Part shown: positions 46,134 to 57,150 of the stretch, in pieces
How the letters are laid out: the number at the start of each line of letters is the position of its first letter
Position numbering within the stretch: the first letter of the stretch is position 1
Source of the DNA: Pseudomonas paralactis
Lineage (GTDB): Bacteria > Pseudomonadota > Gammaproteobacteria > Pseudomonadales > Pseudomonadaceae
Reading direction: 5' to 3'
Length of the DNA: 64,000 nt
Assembly (NCBI RefSeq): GCF_001439735.1
Contig: NZ_JYLN01000001.1
Span: forward strand, 496,001 to 560,000
Program-made: the position numbers and the translations under genes
Notes under the pieces: model-generated
The model's database searches: none
The model's input: the letters and a program-made list of their open reading frames with translations, nothing else
Told to the model about the DNA's origin: nothing

Positions 46134-46922
46134 TCAGGGCACTGGCGTCAGATCAATGCGATACGGCTCGAAAATCTTCAGCATCTGACCATTGTCCCGC
46201 AAGCCCTTGAGCAATGCGGCAAACGCCTCTGCCGTGATCGGCGCCCTGGGCCGCAGCAACGCGTAATGGTGATACACCTGATCGATGCGCTCGGACACCA
46301 GAAATTGCCCGGCCATGTCCGCGTTGCGCACCATAAAATCACTCAAGTACGAACGCGTCACCAGGGCAATATCAGCCCGCCCACGCGCAACCATCAGCAG
46401 GTTGCTGTCATGGGAATAGGTCAAGGTGGCATTGAAGTGCTGAGCCATGTTCTTGGGGTCGGGGTTGAAGCCCGCGAAGGCGTAGTGATAGCCGCTGAAG
46501 ACTGCCAGACGCTTGCCGGCAAGGTCGGAAAAATAGCTTTCGTCGCGCCCGGGCTGACGTTGAGCGACGAAGATTTCTGCATCTTCCAGGCCCATGTCGA
46601 CGCTGGTATGGGCAATCTCCCGCCAGCCCCAGGACGGATTTTCGAAAATAGCCATGTCGACCCGGCCTTGCTCGAAATCGCGGAAACGCCGTGGGATAGA
46701 CGTGGGCACCAATACAAACTGGTAGTCGGTTTGCGCAGCGTTCAGGGCCTCGATCAATTGCGGCAGCAGACCGGTGTCGGCTCCCTGCTCAGGCCTAACG
46801 GTGTAGGGCGGAAAATGCGCCGCGCCGACCCTCACCAACTGCGCAGCCTGCGCCTGCGTCCACACGGCGGTGCCCAGTGCCCAAAGAGTCAGTCCTGCAG
46901 CCAGCCGCCATGGCAAAAACAT
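46134..46922 (-). CDS. Periplasmic solute-binding protein, family 3 type
   Basis: The 262-residue protein has a signal peptide (MFLPWRLAAGLTLWALGTAV, cut after AQA near residue 27) and the SBP_bac_3 two-lobe layout: FPPYTVRPEQGADTGLLPQL and later GKRLAVFSGYHYAF. Such proteins bind amino acids or similar solutes for ABC transporters. No permease or ATPase gene is adjacent, so it is an orphan; some orphans serve as sensors or as decoys. The start at 46922 is chosen for the signal peptide; the longer open frame to 46985 adds 21 residues ahead of it. The ribosome binding site is weak. Confidence 0.82.
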   Translation of the reverse strand: MFLPWRLAAGLTLWALGTAVWTQAQAAQLVRVGAAHFPPYTVRPEQGADTGLLPQLIEALNAAQTDYQFVLVPTSIPRRFRDFEQGRVDMAIFENPSWGWREIAHTSVDMGLEDAEIFVAQRQPGRDESYFSDLAGKRLAVFSGYHYAFAGFNPDPKNMAQHFNATLTYSHDSNLLMVARGRADIALVTRSYLSDFMVRNADMAGQFLVSERIDQVYHHYALLRPRAPITAEAFAALLKGLRDNGQMLKIFEPYRIDLTPVP

Positions 46923-47014
46923 TGAGGCACACACCGTTGAATAGATTGATGGCGCTAAGCTAGGCGTTTTTAACGGGGGAGACAACGTTCGCCCTCAAAT
47001 TAATAGCGCGCGCC

Positions 47015-47638
47015 TCAGTCAGCCTTTAACACCATCAGCAGCGCCTCTTCGGCCAATTCTTCAAGGGTCAGGCTGCCCTGGGTACGGAACCAGGTGGTGG
47101 TCCAGGACAACGCGCCCGTCAGGAAACGCCGAGTGATAAACACATCACCGCGGATATAGCCGGCGGCCTTGGCCTCACCCAATACCTGCAACCAGATATC
47201 TTCATAAACGTCGCGCAAGGCCAGCACCTGAGCCTGACCTTCGGCCGACAGCGAGCGCCATTCGTAGACCAGCACCGCCATGGCCTCACCACTGCCCCCC
47301 ATGATCGACTGCAACTCGCAGCGAATCAGCGCCAGCACACGCTCGCGCACCGTGCTCGCCTCCTCCAGGGCAGCGCGCATCATCGCGGTGTTGTAGTGAA
47401 TGGTTTCTTCCATCACCGCCCGCAGGATCTCGTCCTTGCTTTTGAAGTGATGAAAGATGCTGCCCGACTGGATGCCCACAGCGCTGGCGAGGTCGCGCAC
47501 GGTGGTGCGCTCAAAACCCTTGTTGCGAAACAGGTGAGCCGCAGTTTGCAGCAATTTGCCGCGGGCGCTCTCGGGGTCGGTCAATCGGCCACCGTCGACC
47601 ATGGCGCGCATCACCCCCAGGGCTTTGTGCTCATCCAT
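47015..47638 (-). CDS. atuR: TetR-family repressor of the Atu operon
   Basis: The 207-residue protein has an N-terminal helix-turn-helix (about 25-75): RGKLLQTAAHLFRNKGFERT followed by VRDLASAVGIQSGSIFHHFK. The rest is a ligand-binding helical domain. The ATG at 47638 follows AAAGGAGAGC. It is divergent from atuA, and two identical, oppositely oriented 16-base sites lie in the spacer, matching the AtuR arrangement in P. aeruginosa (PA2885). It should repress atuABCDEF until an acyclic terpene or its CoA ester binds. Confidence 0.88.
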   Translation of the reverse strand: MDEHKALGVMRAMVDGGRLTDPESARGKLLQTAAHLFRNKGFERTTVRDLASAVGIQSGSIFHHFKSKDEILRAVMEETIHYNTAMMRAALEEASTVRERVLALIRCELQSIMGGSGEAMAVLVYEWRSLSAEGQAQVLALRDVYEDIWLQVLGEAKAAGYIRGDVFITRRFLTGALSWTTTWFRTQGSLTLEELAEEALLMVLKAD

Positions 47639-47696
47639 GCTGCTCTCCTTTACTTGTGCTGACGTCTTGGGCGGCAATTTAGGCCGTGGCCGTCAC

Positions 47697-47712
47697 CCAA
47701 GCAAGCGCTTGG
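47697..47712. promoter_or_regulatory. AtuR operator, atuR side
   Basis: CCAAGCAAGCGCTTGG contains the palindrome CAAGCGCTTG and is the exact reverse complement of the site at 47740-47755. It lies about 60 bases before the atuR start. Confidence 0.75.
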
Positions 47713-47739
47713 GTAAAACTTGTGTGCATAGTTTACAAA

Positions 47740-47755
47740 CCAAGCGCTTGCTTGG
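47740..47755. promoter_or_regulatory. AtuR operator, atuA side
   Basis: CCAAGCGCTTGCTTGG mirrors the first site, with 43 bases between equivalent positions, about four helical turns. It lies 36 bases before the atuA ATG, where it can block transcription of the operon. Confidence 0.75.
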
Positions 47756-47791
47756 TAGTCTCGACGCCAGCCCCTGGAGGAAGGATTTCTC

Positions 47792-49570
47792 ATGAGCAAG
47801 ACGGTTCGTATCGGCTGCGCCAGCGCCTTTTGGGGCGATACCTGCACGGCGGCCGCTCAGTTGGTGCACGGCGGCGCTCTGGATTACCTGGTGTTCGACT
47901 ACCTGGCGGAAGTCACCATGTCGATCCTTGCCGGCGCACGCATGAAAGACCCCAAGGCCGGTTACGCCACGGACTTTGTCGAGGTCCTCACGCCCTTGCT
48001 GGCGGATATCCAGCGCCAGGGCATCCGCGTAATCAGCAATGCCGGCGGCATCAACCCTCAGGCCTGCGCCGCCGCCCTGCAAACGGCCTGCGACCAGGCC
48101 GGCATCGCCCTGAAAATCGCGGTATTGCTCGGCGATGATCTGCAACCCCAACTCAAACACCTGCCCAACATCACCGACATGTTCAACGGCGCCCCGCTGC
48201 CCCCCATGTGCGTGTCCGCCAATGCCTACCTCGGCGCGCCGGGCATTGCCCAGGCCCTGGGGCTCGGCGCCGACATCGTCATCACCGGCCGGGTGGTCGA
48301 CAGCGCGGTGGTCAGCGCAGCGCTGGTGCATGAATTCAACTGGTCATGGCAAGACTACGATCACCTGGCCCAGGCCGCCCTGGCCGGGCATATCATCGAA
48401 TGCGGTGCCCAGTGCACCGGCGGCAACTTCACCGATTGGCGCGACGTACCGGACTACGAGCACATCGGCTTCCCCATCGTCGAAGTCAGCGCCGACGGCC
48501 AGTTTACTGTCAACAAAGTCGCAGACAGCGGCGGCCTGATCAGTGAACTCAGCGTCGCCGAGCAGTTGCTGTATGAAATCGGTGATCCGCGCGCCTACCT
48601 GCTGCCGGATGTGATCTGCGATTTCAGCCAGGTCAAATTGCAGCAGCAAGGCAAGCATTGTGTGCGGGTGCACGGCGCCAAGGGGCTGCCCCCCACCGAC
48701 CAGTACAAAGTCAGCGCCACCTACCCTGATGGCTTCCGCTGCACCGCCAGTTGCCTGCTCGCCGGGATCGATGCGGTGGCCAAGGCCGAACGGGTCAGCC
48801 AGGCGCTCATCAACAAGACCGCGCAGCTGTTCGACCAGCGCGGTTGGGCGCCCTACACCGACGTCAATGTCGAACTGCTGGGCAGCGAAGCCACCTACGG
48901 CGCCCATGCCCGGCGTGAGGATTGCCGCGAAGTGGTGATGAAACTGGCCGTGCGGCACCCGAGCAAACAGGCCCTGGTACTGTTCGCCCGCGAGATCGCG
49001 CAAGCAGCCACCGGCATGGCGCCCGGGCTCACCGGCATCGTCGGCGGGCGGCCTGCGGTCTACCCGTTGATTCGGCTGTTTTCATTCCTGATCGACAAGG
49101 CGGCCTGTGCAGTGAGCATCGATTATCAAGGCCAACGCCACGCCGTCGAGCTGCCTGCCGCGCTCCCCATACGCACACCCGCTGCCCCCATCGAACCGCC
49201 CAAACCACAGGGCCGCGCCGATGCCAGTGTGCCCCTGGTGAAACTCGCCGTGGCGCGCTCCGGAGACAAGGGCAACCACAGCAATATCGGCGTGATCGCC
49301 CGCCACCCTGACTACCTGCCATGGATCGCCGAAACGCTGACCCGGGAGGTGATCGTCGACTGGATGGACCACGTGCTCGACCCGATCCATGGCCGCGTCG
49401 AGCGCTGGTACTTACCCGGCAGCCACAGCCTGAATTTCCTGCTGGAAAACGCCCTGGGCGGCGGCGGTATCGCCAGCCTGCGCAGCGACCCGCAAGGCAA
49501 AGCCTTCGCTCAGCAACTGCTGGAAATCCCCATCGCCGTGCCGCAACACATTGCCGACCAACTCACCTAA
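47792..49570 (+). CDS. atuA: Acyclic terpene utilisation protein AtuA
   Basis: The 592-residue cytoplasmic protein has the DUF1446/AtuA N-terminal domain ([60 protein letters not shown]). A C-terminal ferredoxin-like AtuA domain starts at about residue 475 ([21 protein letters not shown]). It is needed for growth on citronellol in P. aeruginosa, but its reaction is not established. It is the first gene of the operon; the ATG at 47792 follows GGAGGAAGG. atuB starts 12 bases after it. Confidence 0.93.
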   Translation: MSKTVRIGCASAFWGDTCTAAAQLVHGGALDYLVFDYLAEVTMSILAGARMKDPKAGYATDFVEVLTPLLADIQRQGIRVISNAGGINPQACAAALQTACDQAGIALKIAVLLGDDLQPQLKHLPNITDMFNGAPLPPMCVSANAYLGAPGIAQALGLGADIVITGRVVDSAVVSAALVHEFNWSWQDYDHLAQAALAGHIIECGAQCTGGNFTDWRDVPDYEHIGFPIVEVSADGQFTVNKVADSGGLISELSVAEQLLYEIGDPRAYLLPDVICDFSQVKLQQQGKHCVRVHGAKGLPPTDQYKVSATYPDGFRCTASCLLAGIDAVAKAERVSQALINKTAQLFDQRGWAPYTDVNVELLGSEATYGAHARREDCREVVMKLAVRHPSKQALVLFAREIAQAATGMAPGLTGIVGGRPAVYPLIRLFSFLIDKAACAVSIDYQGQRHAVELPAALPIRTPAAPIEPPKPQGRADASVPLVKLAVARSGDKGNHSNIGVIARHPDYLPWIAETLTREVIVDWMDHVLDPIHGRVERWYLPGSHSLNFLLENALGGGGIASLRSDPQGKAFAQQLLEIPIAVPQHIADQLT

Positions 49571-49582
49571 AGGACCGTCGCC

Positions 49583-50455
49583 GTGGCCTTCGAATCGATC
49601 TTCAAAGCCGACCTGTTTAAGGGGCAAACCGTGATTGTCACCGGAGGCGGCAGTGGCATTGGCCGCTGCACCGCCCATGAGCTGGCGGCCCTTGGTGCCT
49701 GCGTGATCCTGGTGGGGCGCAAGCCGGAAAAACTGCAAAAGGTCGCGGCGGAAATTGCCGAAGATGGCGGCGTCGCCCATTGGCATGTCTGTGATATTCG
49801 TGATGAAGAAGCGGTGAAAGCGCTGGTCACGCAGATCCTGCACGACCATGGCGCCATCCATGGCCTGGTCAATAACGCGGGCGGCCAATACCCCTCGCCC
49901 CTGGCCGCCATCAACCAAAAGGGATTTGAAACCGTACTGCGCACCAACCTGGTGGGTGGTTTTCTGGTAGCGCGGGAGGTGTTTAACCAGTCGATGAGCA
50001 AGCACGGTGGATCGATCGTCAACATGCTCGCCGACATGTGGGGCGGTATGCCCGGCATGGGCCACTCCGGCGCAGCACGCGCGGGCATGGATAACTTCAC
50101 CAAGACCGCCGCGTTTGAATGGGGCTATGCCGGGGTGCGCGTCAACGCCGTGGCGCCCGGCTGGATCGCCTCCAGCGGCATGGATACCTATGAAGGCGCG
50201 TTCAAGGCCGTGATCCCGACCTTGCGCGAGCATGTGCCGCTCAAGCGTATCGGCACCGAGTCGGAAGTCAGCGCGGCCATCGTTTTTCTGCTCAGCCCGG
50301 CTGCGGCCTTTGTCAGCGGCAGCACCTTGCGCATTGACGGCGCCGCCAGCCTGGGCAGCCGGGCGTGGCCGCTGCACAAGGCGCAAGCGCCGAGCCAACC
50401 CTTCAATGGGTTCCACCGTGCCTACCTGCCGGATGTGCTCAAGACGGAGCAATAA
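49583..50455 (+). CDS. atuB: Short-chain dehydrogenase AtuB
   Basis: The 290-residue SDR enzyme begins with GTG at 49583. It has the NAD(P)-binding TGGGSGIG motif (residues 18-25), the NNAGG segment, and the downstream Rossmann pattern. In place of the usual YxxxK after Ser, the region reads GHSGAARAGMDNFTKT, so the canonical active-site Tyr is not evident, a feature shared with some 2,4-dienoyl-CoA-reductase-like SDRs. In the Atu pathway it is proposed to oxidise citronellol or an intermediate, but this is unproven. Confidence 0.88.
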   Translation: MAFESIFKADLFKGQTVIVTGGGSGIGRCTAHELAALGACVILVGRKPEKLQKVAAEIAEDGGVAHWHVCDIRDEEAVKALVTQILHDHGAIHGLVNNAGGQYPSPLAAINQKGFETVLRTNLVGGFLVAREVFNQSMSKHGGSIVNMLADMWGGMPGMGHSGAARAGMDNFTKTAAFEWGYAGVRVNAVAPGWIASSGMDTYEGAFKAVIPTLREHVPLKRIGTESEVSAAIVFLLSPAAAFVSGSTLRIDGAASLGSRAWPLHKAQAPSQPFNGFHRAYLPDVLKTEQ

Positions 50456-50459
50456 CACC

Positions 50460-52076
50460 ATGCCGACGATTGAAACCCTGGTTGACCCCCACAGCCCACA
50501 GTTCGCGCAAAACCGCGCCGCCATGCTGGCCGCCATCGCCCAGCTGCACCAACTGGAACACAACCTGCTGGCGAAGGCAGAGGAAGCCAGGCCCAAGTTC
50601 GACAAGCGCGGCCAATTGCTGCCCCGCGAACGCCTCAACCTGTTGCTGGACCCCGGCGCACCGTTTCTGGAGCTGGCCAGCCTGGCCGGCTACAAACTCC
50701 ACGACGACAAGGACGGCAGCGCCGCCGGTGGCGGGCTGATCGCCGGCATCGGTTATGTCAGCGGCGTACGCATGTTGGTGGTGGCCAACAACAGCGCGAT
50801 CAAGGGCGGCACCATTTCGCCCTCGGGCCTGAAGAAATCCCTGCGCCTGCAACAGATCGCCATGGAGAACAAACTACCGGTGGTGACTCTCGCCGAAAGC
50901 GGTGGCGCCAACCTCAATTATGCCGCCGAGATTTTCGTCGAAGGCGCGCGCAGCTTTGCCAACCAGGCGCGCATGTCAGCCATGGGCCTGCCGCAGATCA
51001 CCGTGGTGCACGGTTCGGCCACCGCAGGCGGTGCCTATCAGCCGGGTTTGTCGGATTACGTGGTGGTGGTACGCGGCAAGGCCAAACTGTTTCTGGCCGG
51101 GCCACCACTGCTCAAGGCCGCTACCGGCGAAGTCGCCAGTGACGAAGAATTGGGCGGTGCGCAGATGCACGCACAAACCGCCGGTACCGCTGAATACCTG
51201 GCGGAAAATGACGCCGATGGCGTGCGTATCGTGCGAGAAATTGTCGGCCTGCTGCCGTGGAATGACCGGCTGCCACCCGCCGCAAAAACCGCCTACGCGG
51301 AGCCGCTGTACCCCATCGACGAGTTGCTGGGGCTGATCCCCGACGACCCGAAAAAACCCTACGACGTGCGCGAAATCCTCGCGCGCCTGGCCGATGCCTC
51401 CCACTTCCTGGAGTTCAAAAGCGAGTTCGATGCCCATACCGTCTGCGGCCACCTGCATATCCAGGGCCGCGCCGTCGGTGTGATCGGCAACAACGGCCCC
51501 ATCACGCCCAAGGGCGCGAGCAAGGCCGCGCAATTTATCCAGCTGTGTGACCAGAGCCATACGCCACTGCTGTTCCTGCACAACACCACCGGTTTCATGG
51601 TGGGCACCGAGTCCGAACAGCAAGGGGTGATCAAGCACGGCGCGAAGATGATCCAGGCGGTGGCCAATGCCCGCGTGCCCAAGCTCACGGTGGTAGTCGG
51701 CGGCTCCTACGGTGCCGGTAACTATGCCATGTGCGGGCGCGGCCTCGACCCCCGCTTTATCTTCGCCTGGCCCAACAGCCGCACGGCAGTGATGGGCGGT
51801 GCGCAGGCCGGCAAGGTGCTGCGTATCGTCACCGAGGCCAAGCAGTTGAAAGACGGTTTGGTGCCCGACCCCAAGGTGTTGGACATGCTCGAACAGGTCA
51901 CTGCGCAAAAGCTCGACAGCCAGTCCACCGCGCTCTACGGCAGCGCCAACCTGTGGGATGACGGACTGATTGATCCCCGGGATACCCGCACACTCTTGGG
52001 CTTCTTGCTGGATATTTGCCATGAGGCGCAAGCACGGCAACTGCAACCGAACAGCTTTGGCGTGGCGCGATTCTAA
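50460..52076 (+). CDS. atuC: Geranyl-CoA carboxylase, beta (carboxyltransferase) subunit
   Basis: The 538-residue subunit transfers carboxyl from biotin to the gamma-methyl of cis-geranyl-CoA. Both halves of the carboxyltransferase fold are visible: ESGGANL and [16 protein letters not shown] in the N-half, and NTTGFMVGTESEQQG and GGSYGAGNYAMCGRG in the C-half, the acyl-CoA and oxyanion motifs. The ATG at 50460 (MPTIETLVDPHSPQF) is five bases after atuB; the longer frame lies within atuB. It pairs with AtuF. Methylcrotonyl-CoA carboxylase is the close relative; the Atu context favours the geranyl enzyme. Confidence 0.92.
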   Translation: MPTIETLVDPHSPQFAQNRAAMLAAIAQLHQLEHNLLAKAEEARPKFDKRGQLLPRERLNLLLDPGAPFLELASLAGYKLHDDKDGSAAGGGLIAGIGYVSGVRMLVVANNSAIKGGTISPSGLKKSLRLQQIAMENKLPVVTLAESGGANLNYAAEIFVEGARSFANQARMSAMGLPQITVVHGSATAGGAYQPGLSDYVVVVRGKAKLFLAGPPLLKAATGEVASDEELGGAQMHAQTAGTAEYLAENDADGVRIVREIVGLLPWNDRLPPAAKTAYAEPLYPIDELLGLIPDDPKKPYDVREILARLADASHFLEFKSEFDAHTVCGHLHIQGRAVGVIGNNGPITPKGASKAAQFIQLCDQSHTPLLFLHNTTGFMVGTESEQQGVIKHGAKMIQAVANARVPKLTVVVGGSYGAGNYAMCGRGLDPRFIFAWPNSRTAVMGGAQAGKVLRIVTEAKQLKDGLVPDPKVLDMLEQVTAQKLDSQSTALYGSANLWDDGLIDPRDTRTLLGFLLDICHEAQARQLQPNSFGVARF

Positions 52077-52093
52077 TCAGGAGAACAATAAAA

Positions 52094-53251
52094 ATGATCT
52101 TCACCCAGGAACATCAGGAACTGCGCCGCACCGTGCGCGCCTTTGTCGACCGCGAGATCAACCCCCATGTCGATGAGTGGGAAAAAGCCGGGCGCTTTCC
52201 CATTCACGAGATCTTCCGCAAGGCCGGTGACCTGGGCCTGCTGGGCATTTCCAAGCCGGAGCAGTTCGGCGGCATGGGCCTGGATTACAGCTACTCCATC
52301 GTCGCCGCCGAAGAGTTCGGCAGCATCCGCTGTGGCGGCATCCCCATGTCCATCGGCGTGCAGACTGACATGTGCACCCCGGCCCTGGCTCGCTTCGGCT
52401 CCGATCAATTGCGTGAAGAGTTCCTGCGCCCAGCCATCAGCGGTGAACAGGTCGGCTGCATCGGCGTGTCGGAAACCGGCGCCGGCTCCGACGTGGCCGG
52501 GCTCAAGACCCATGCGCGCAAGGACGGTGATGACTATGTGATCAACGGCAGCAAGATGTGGATCACCAACTCGCCGAGCGCCGACTTTATCTGCCTGCTC
52601 GCCAACACGTCCGACGACAAGCCGCATATCAACAAGTCGCTGATCATGGTGCCGATGAACAGCCCGGGCATCAGCGTCAGCCCACCCCTGGACAAGCTCG
52701 GCATGCACAGCTCCGAAACCGCCCAGGTGTTCTTCGACGGCGTGCGTGTACCGCAGCGCAATCGCATCGGTCATGAAGGCGCAGGCTTCATGATGCAAAT
52801 GTTGCAGTTCCAGGAAGAACGCCTGTTTGGCGCGGCCAATATGATCAAGGGCCTGGAGTACTGCATCGACAGCACCATCGAATACTGCAAAGAGCGCCAG
52901 ACCTTCGGCAAGGCGCTGATCGACAACCAGGTGATCCACTTTCGCCTGGCTGAACTGGCCACCGAAATCGAATGCCTGCGCGCTCTGGTCTACCAGGCTA
53001 CCGAGCAATACATCAAGGGCCAGGACGTGACCCGCCTGGCGTCCATGGCCAAGCTCAAGGCCGGGCGCCTGGGCCGTGAGGTCAGCGACAGTTGCCTGCA
53101 ATATTGGGGCGGCATGGGCTTTATGTGGGACAACCCGGTGGCCCGCGCCTACCGTGACGTGCGCCTGGTATCGATTGGCGGCGGTGCCGACGAGATCATG
53201 CTGGGCATCATCTGCAAACTGATGGGCACCCTGCCCGGTAAAAAGCCATGA
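52094..53251 (+). CDS. atuD: Citronellyl-CoA dehydrogenase
   Basis: The 385-residue flavoprotein is an acyl-CoA dehydrogenase introducing the 2,3 double bond into citronellyl-CoA. CIGVSETGAGSDVAGLKT and the KMWITNSPSADF segment bind FAD and substrate, and QYWGGMGFMWDNPVAR with YRDVRLVSIGGGADEIM closes the active site at the C-terminus. Spacing to atuC is 17 bases, with AGGAGAAC as ribosome binding site. It overlaps atuE by four bases (ATGA). Confidence 0.92.
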   Translation: MIFTQEHQELRRTVRAFVDREINPHVDEWEKAGRFPIHEIFRKAGDLGLLGISKPEQFGGMGLDYSYSIVAAEEFGSIRCGGIPMSIGVQTDMCTPALARFGSDQLREEFLRPAISGEQVGCIGVSETGAGSDVAGLKTHARKDGDDYVINGSKMWITNSPSADFICLLANTSDDKPHINKSLIMVPMNSPGISVSPPLDKLGMHSSETAQVFFDGVRVPQRNRIGHEGAGFMMQMLQFQEERLFGAANMIKGLEYCIDSTIEYCKERQTFGKALIDNQVIHFRLAELATEIECLRALVYQATEQYIKGQDVTRLASMAKLKAGRLGREVSDSCLQYWGGMGFMWDNPVARAYRDVRLVSIGGGADEIMLGIICKLMGTLPGKKP

Positions 53252-54009
53252 GTACCCTGCTGCTGGAAGCCCATAACGGCGTGCTGCACATCACCCTCAA
53301 CCGGCCCGAATGCCGCAATGCGATGAGCCTTGAAATGGTCAATGAACTGCGAGCGGTACTGGCGCAGTTGGACAGTCAGGTGCGCGCCGTGGTGATCAGC
53401 GGTGCGGGGGGGCATTTCTGTGCGGGGGCCGATGTGAAGGACCTGGTCGGTGCGGGGGATCAGTTACAAGCGCTGAACCGCGCGTTTGGCACCTTGCTGC
53501 AAGAGGTTCAAGCGCTGCCGCAGGTGGTGGTCGTAGTGCTGCAAGGCGCGGTGCTGGGCGGTGGGTTTGGGTTGGCGTGTGTGAGCGATATTGCAATCGC
53601 TGACCACAAAACGCAGTTTGGCTTGCCGGAGACCAGCCTGGGGTTGTTGCCGGCGCAGATTGCGCCGTTTGTAGTCAAGCGTATTGGCTTGACCCAGGCA
53701 CGCAGGCTGGCGCTGACGGCGGCGCGCTTTGATGGCATTGAGGCTGGCCGATTGGGGGTGGTGCATTTTGTCGAGCACGATGCGCAGGCACTGGCGCAGC
53801 GGCTGGATGAAGTGTTGGGCCAGGTATTGCAGTGCGCGCCGGGGGCCAATGCGCGAACCAAAGCCCTGTTGCTGGCAAGCGTGGATGAACCGCTTGACGA
53901 CGTATTGGACCGTGGGGCGCAGTGGTTTGCCGAGGCGGTGAGGAGTGAAGAAGGGGTCGAGGGGACGCAGGCCTTTGTGCAGAAGCGAAAGCCGAGTTGG
54001 TCTCGATGA
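53248..54009 (+). CDS. atuE: Isohexenylglutaconyl-CoA hydratase
   Basis: The 253-residue crotonase-fold enzyme hydrates the product of geranyl-CoA carboxylase. SGAGGHFCAGADVKDL and GAVLGGGFGLACVSDIAIA form the oxyanion hole, and FGLPETSLGLLP follows. Its start overlaps the atuD stop. It is the last gene before a REPIN that separates it from atuF. Confidence 0.9.
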   Translation: MSTLLLEAHNGVLHITLNRPECRNAMSLEMVNELRAVLAQLDSQVRAVVISGAGGHFCAGADVKDLVGAGDQLQALNRAFGTLLQEVQALPQVVVVVLQGAVLGGGFGLACVSDIAIADHKTQFGLPETSLGLLPAQIAPFVVKRIGLTQARRLALTAARFDGIEAGRLGVVHFVEHDAQALAQRLDEVLGQVLQCAPGANARTKALLLASVDEPLDDVLDRGAQWFAEAVRSEEGVEGTQAFVQKRKPSWSR

Positions 54010-54010
54010 C

Positions 54011-54080
54011 GCCATCGCAGGCAAGCCAGCTCCCACAGGGGCACACATTTCAAATGTGGGAGCTGGCTTGCCTGCGAAGA
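54011..54080. repeat. REPIN inside the atu operon
   Basis: Two inverted copies of the gtgggagctggcttgcctgc type stand about 12 bases apart between atuE and atuF, two bases after the atuE stop. The strong hairpin could change the level of atuF relative to atuC. Confidence 0.9.
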
Positions 54081-54118
54081 GGCCCCAACACACGCCACAT
54101 TCATCAAGGGATAACCCA

Positions 54119-56002
<1,884 letters not shown>

Positions 56003-56077
56003 CGCCCCTAGGCGGAACTACAGGGCCGGGCTACGCTCTATCCCCAACAGAAAGGGACGAGTACGGGAACCTGCACC

Positions 56078-56620
56078 ATGCCTCATTGGCTGATTATTGA
56101 CCTTGAAGCCACAACGGATGACGGCGGCTGGCCCGTGACGGAGATGGAAGTCATCGAGATCGGCGCCAGCCTGGTCAACCGCCAGGGCCGCGAACTGGAT
56201 CACTTTCAGCGCTTTGTGCGGCCACTGCGACGGCCGTTGCTGACGCCCTTTTGCCGCCAACTGACCCATATCACCCAGGCCAATATTGACGCAGCCACAC
56301 CGATCACCGAGGTGTGGCCGCTGTTCGAACGCTGGCTGGGCCAGCACCAGGCACGCCTGGAAGGCTGGGCCAGCTGGGGTGACTATGATCGCGTGCAGCT
56401 TGAGCTGGAGTGGCAGCGCCATGGCCTGGCCAGCGCACTGGGGCAAACGCCCCATGTGAACCTCAAGCAACGCTTTGCCAAGGCCCGGCGCCTGGACAAG
56501 CCCCTGGGGCTCAATGGTGCGCTGCAATTGGCGGGGATGCAGTTCAATGGCCAGCAGCATCGGGCCCTGGAGGATGCACGCAACACCGCGCGCCTGTTGC
56601 CGTTGATTTTGCCGGTCTAG
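56078..56620 (+). CDS. 3'-5' exonuclease, DEDDh family
   Basis: The 180-residue protein has the DnaQ-type motifs: Exo I IIDLEATTDDGG with Asp and Glu, Exo II WASWGDYDRVQLE with Asp, and Exo III HRALEDARNTARL with the His and Asp. It would be a magnesium-dependent 3'-5' exonuclease on DNA or RNA, of the ERI1/KapD-like group by the long Exo I loop. The ATG follows GGAACCTGCACC. It stands alone between atuF and a REPIN. Confidence 0.87.
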   Translation: MPHWLIIDLEATTDDGGWPVTEMEVIEIGASLVNRQGRELDHFQRFVRPLRRPLLTPFCRQLTHITQANIDAATPITEVWPLFERWLGQHQARLEGWASWGDYDRVQLELEWQRHGLASALGQTPHVNLKQRFAKARRLDKPLGLNGALQLAGMQFNGQQHRALEDARNTARLLPLILPV

Positions 56621-56677
56621 GCAGCGTCCACAGCCTTGGGCATACTGGACAACCACTTTCCTTGATGCTGCCCACCT

Positions 56678-56776
56678 GTAGGAGCGAGCTTGCTCGCGAA
56701 AAACCTGAGAGCACCGCGTTTAACCGGATGCGCTGCGTTATCGTTAACGATCTTCGCGAGCAAGCTCGCTCCTACA
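56678..56776. repeat. REPIN, 'GAGCGAGCTTGCTCGCGA' type
   Basis: Inverted copies of taggagcgagcttgctcgcg lie about 50 bases apart between the exonuclease gene and ppnP. Confidence 0.9.
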
Positions 56777-56817
56777 ATGGTTAGCGTAAGCCTTGACCCT
56801 TTTTTGAGGATTCACCC

Positions 56818-57099
56818 ATGTTCAAAGTCAACGAATACTTCGACGGCACCGTCAAGTCGATCGCTTTCGGCACCGCAGAAGGTCCGGCGACCATCGGCGT
56901 AATGGCTCCGGGTGAATACGAATTCGGCACCGCCCAACGTGAAATCATGCACGTGGTCTCCGGCGCCCTGATCGTCAAACTGCCCGACGCCGAGTGGGAA
57001 ACCTTCGCCGCCGGCAGCCAGTTCAACGTACCGGCCAACAGCAAGTTCCAGTTGAAGGTCGCCGTGGACACCGCTTACCTGTGTGAATACCGCGGCTAA
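56818..57099 (+). CDS. ppnP: Pyrimidine/purine nucleoside phosphorylase PpnP
   Basis: The 93-residue cupin (DUF1255/YaiE family) phosphorolyses several nucleosides to base and ribose 1-phosphate. The cupin strands include [28 protein letters not shown] and [13 protein letters not shown], and the protein ends TAYLCEY. The length is that of the family. The ATG follows TGAGGATTCACC. A bidirectional terminator follows. Confidence 0.93.
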   Translation: MFKVNEYFDGTVKSIAFGTAEGPATIGVMAPGEYEFGTAQREIMHVVSGALIVKLPDAEWETFAAGSQFNVPANSKFQLKVAVDTAYLCEYRG

Positions 57100-57113
57100 G
57101 CGATACCCGATAC

Positions 57114-57150
57114 AAAAAAATGCCCGTCTCCTGCGAGACGGGCATTTTTT
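57114..57150. terminator. Bidirectional terminator between ppnP and the MOSC gene
   Basis: Seven A, a 10-bp perfect stem TGCCCGTCTC/GAGACGGGCA with a four-base loop, then six T serve ppnP and, on the other strand, the convergent MOSC gene. Confidence 0.93.
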
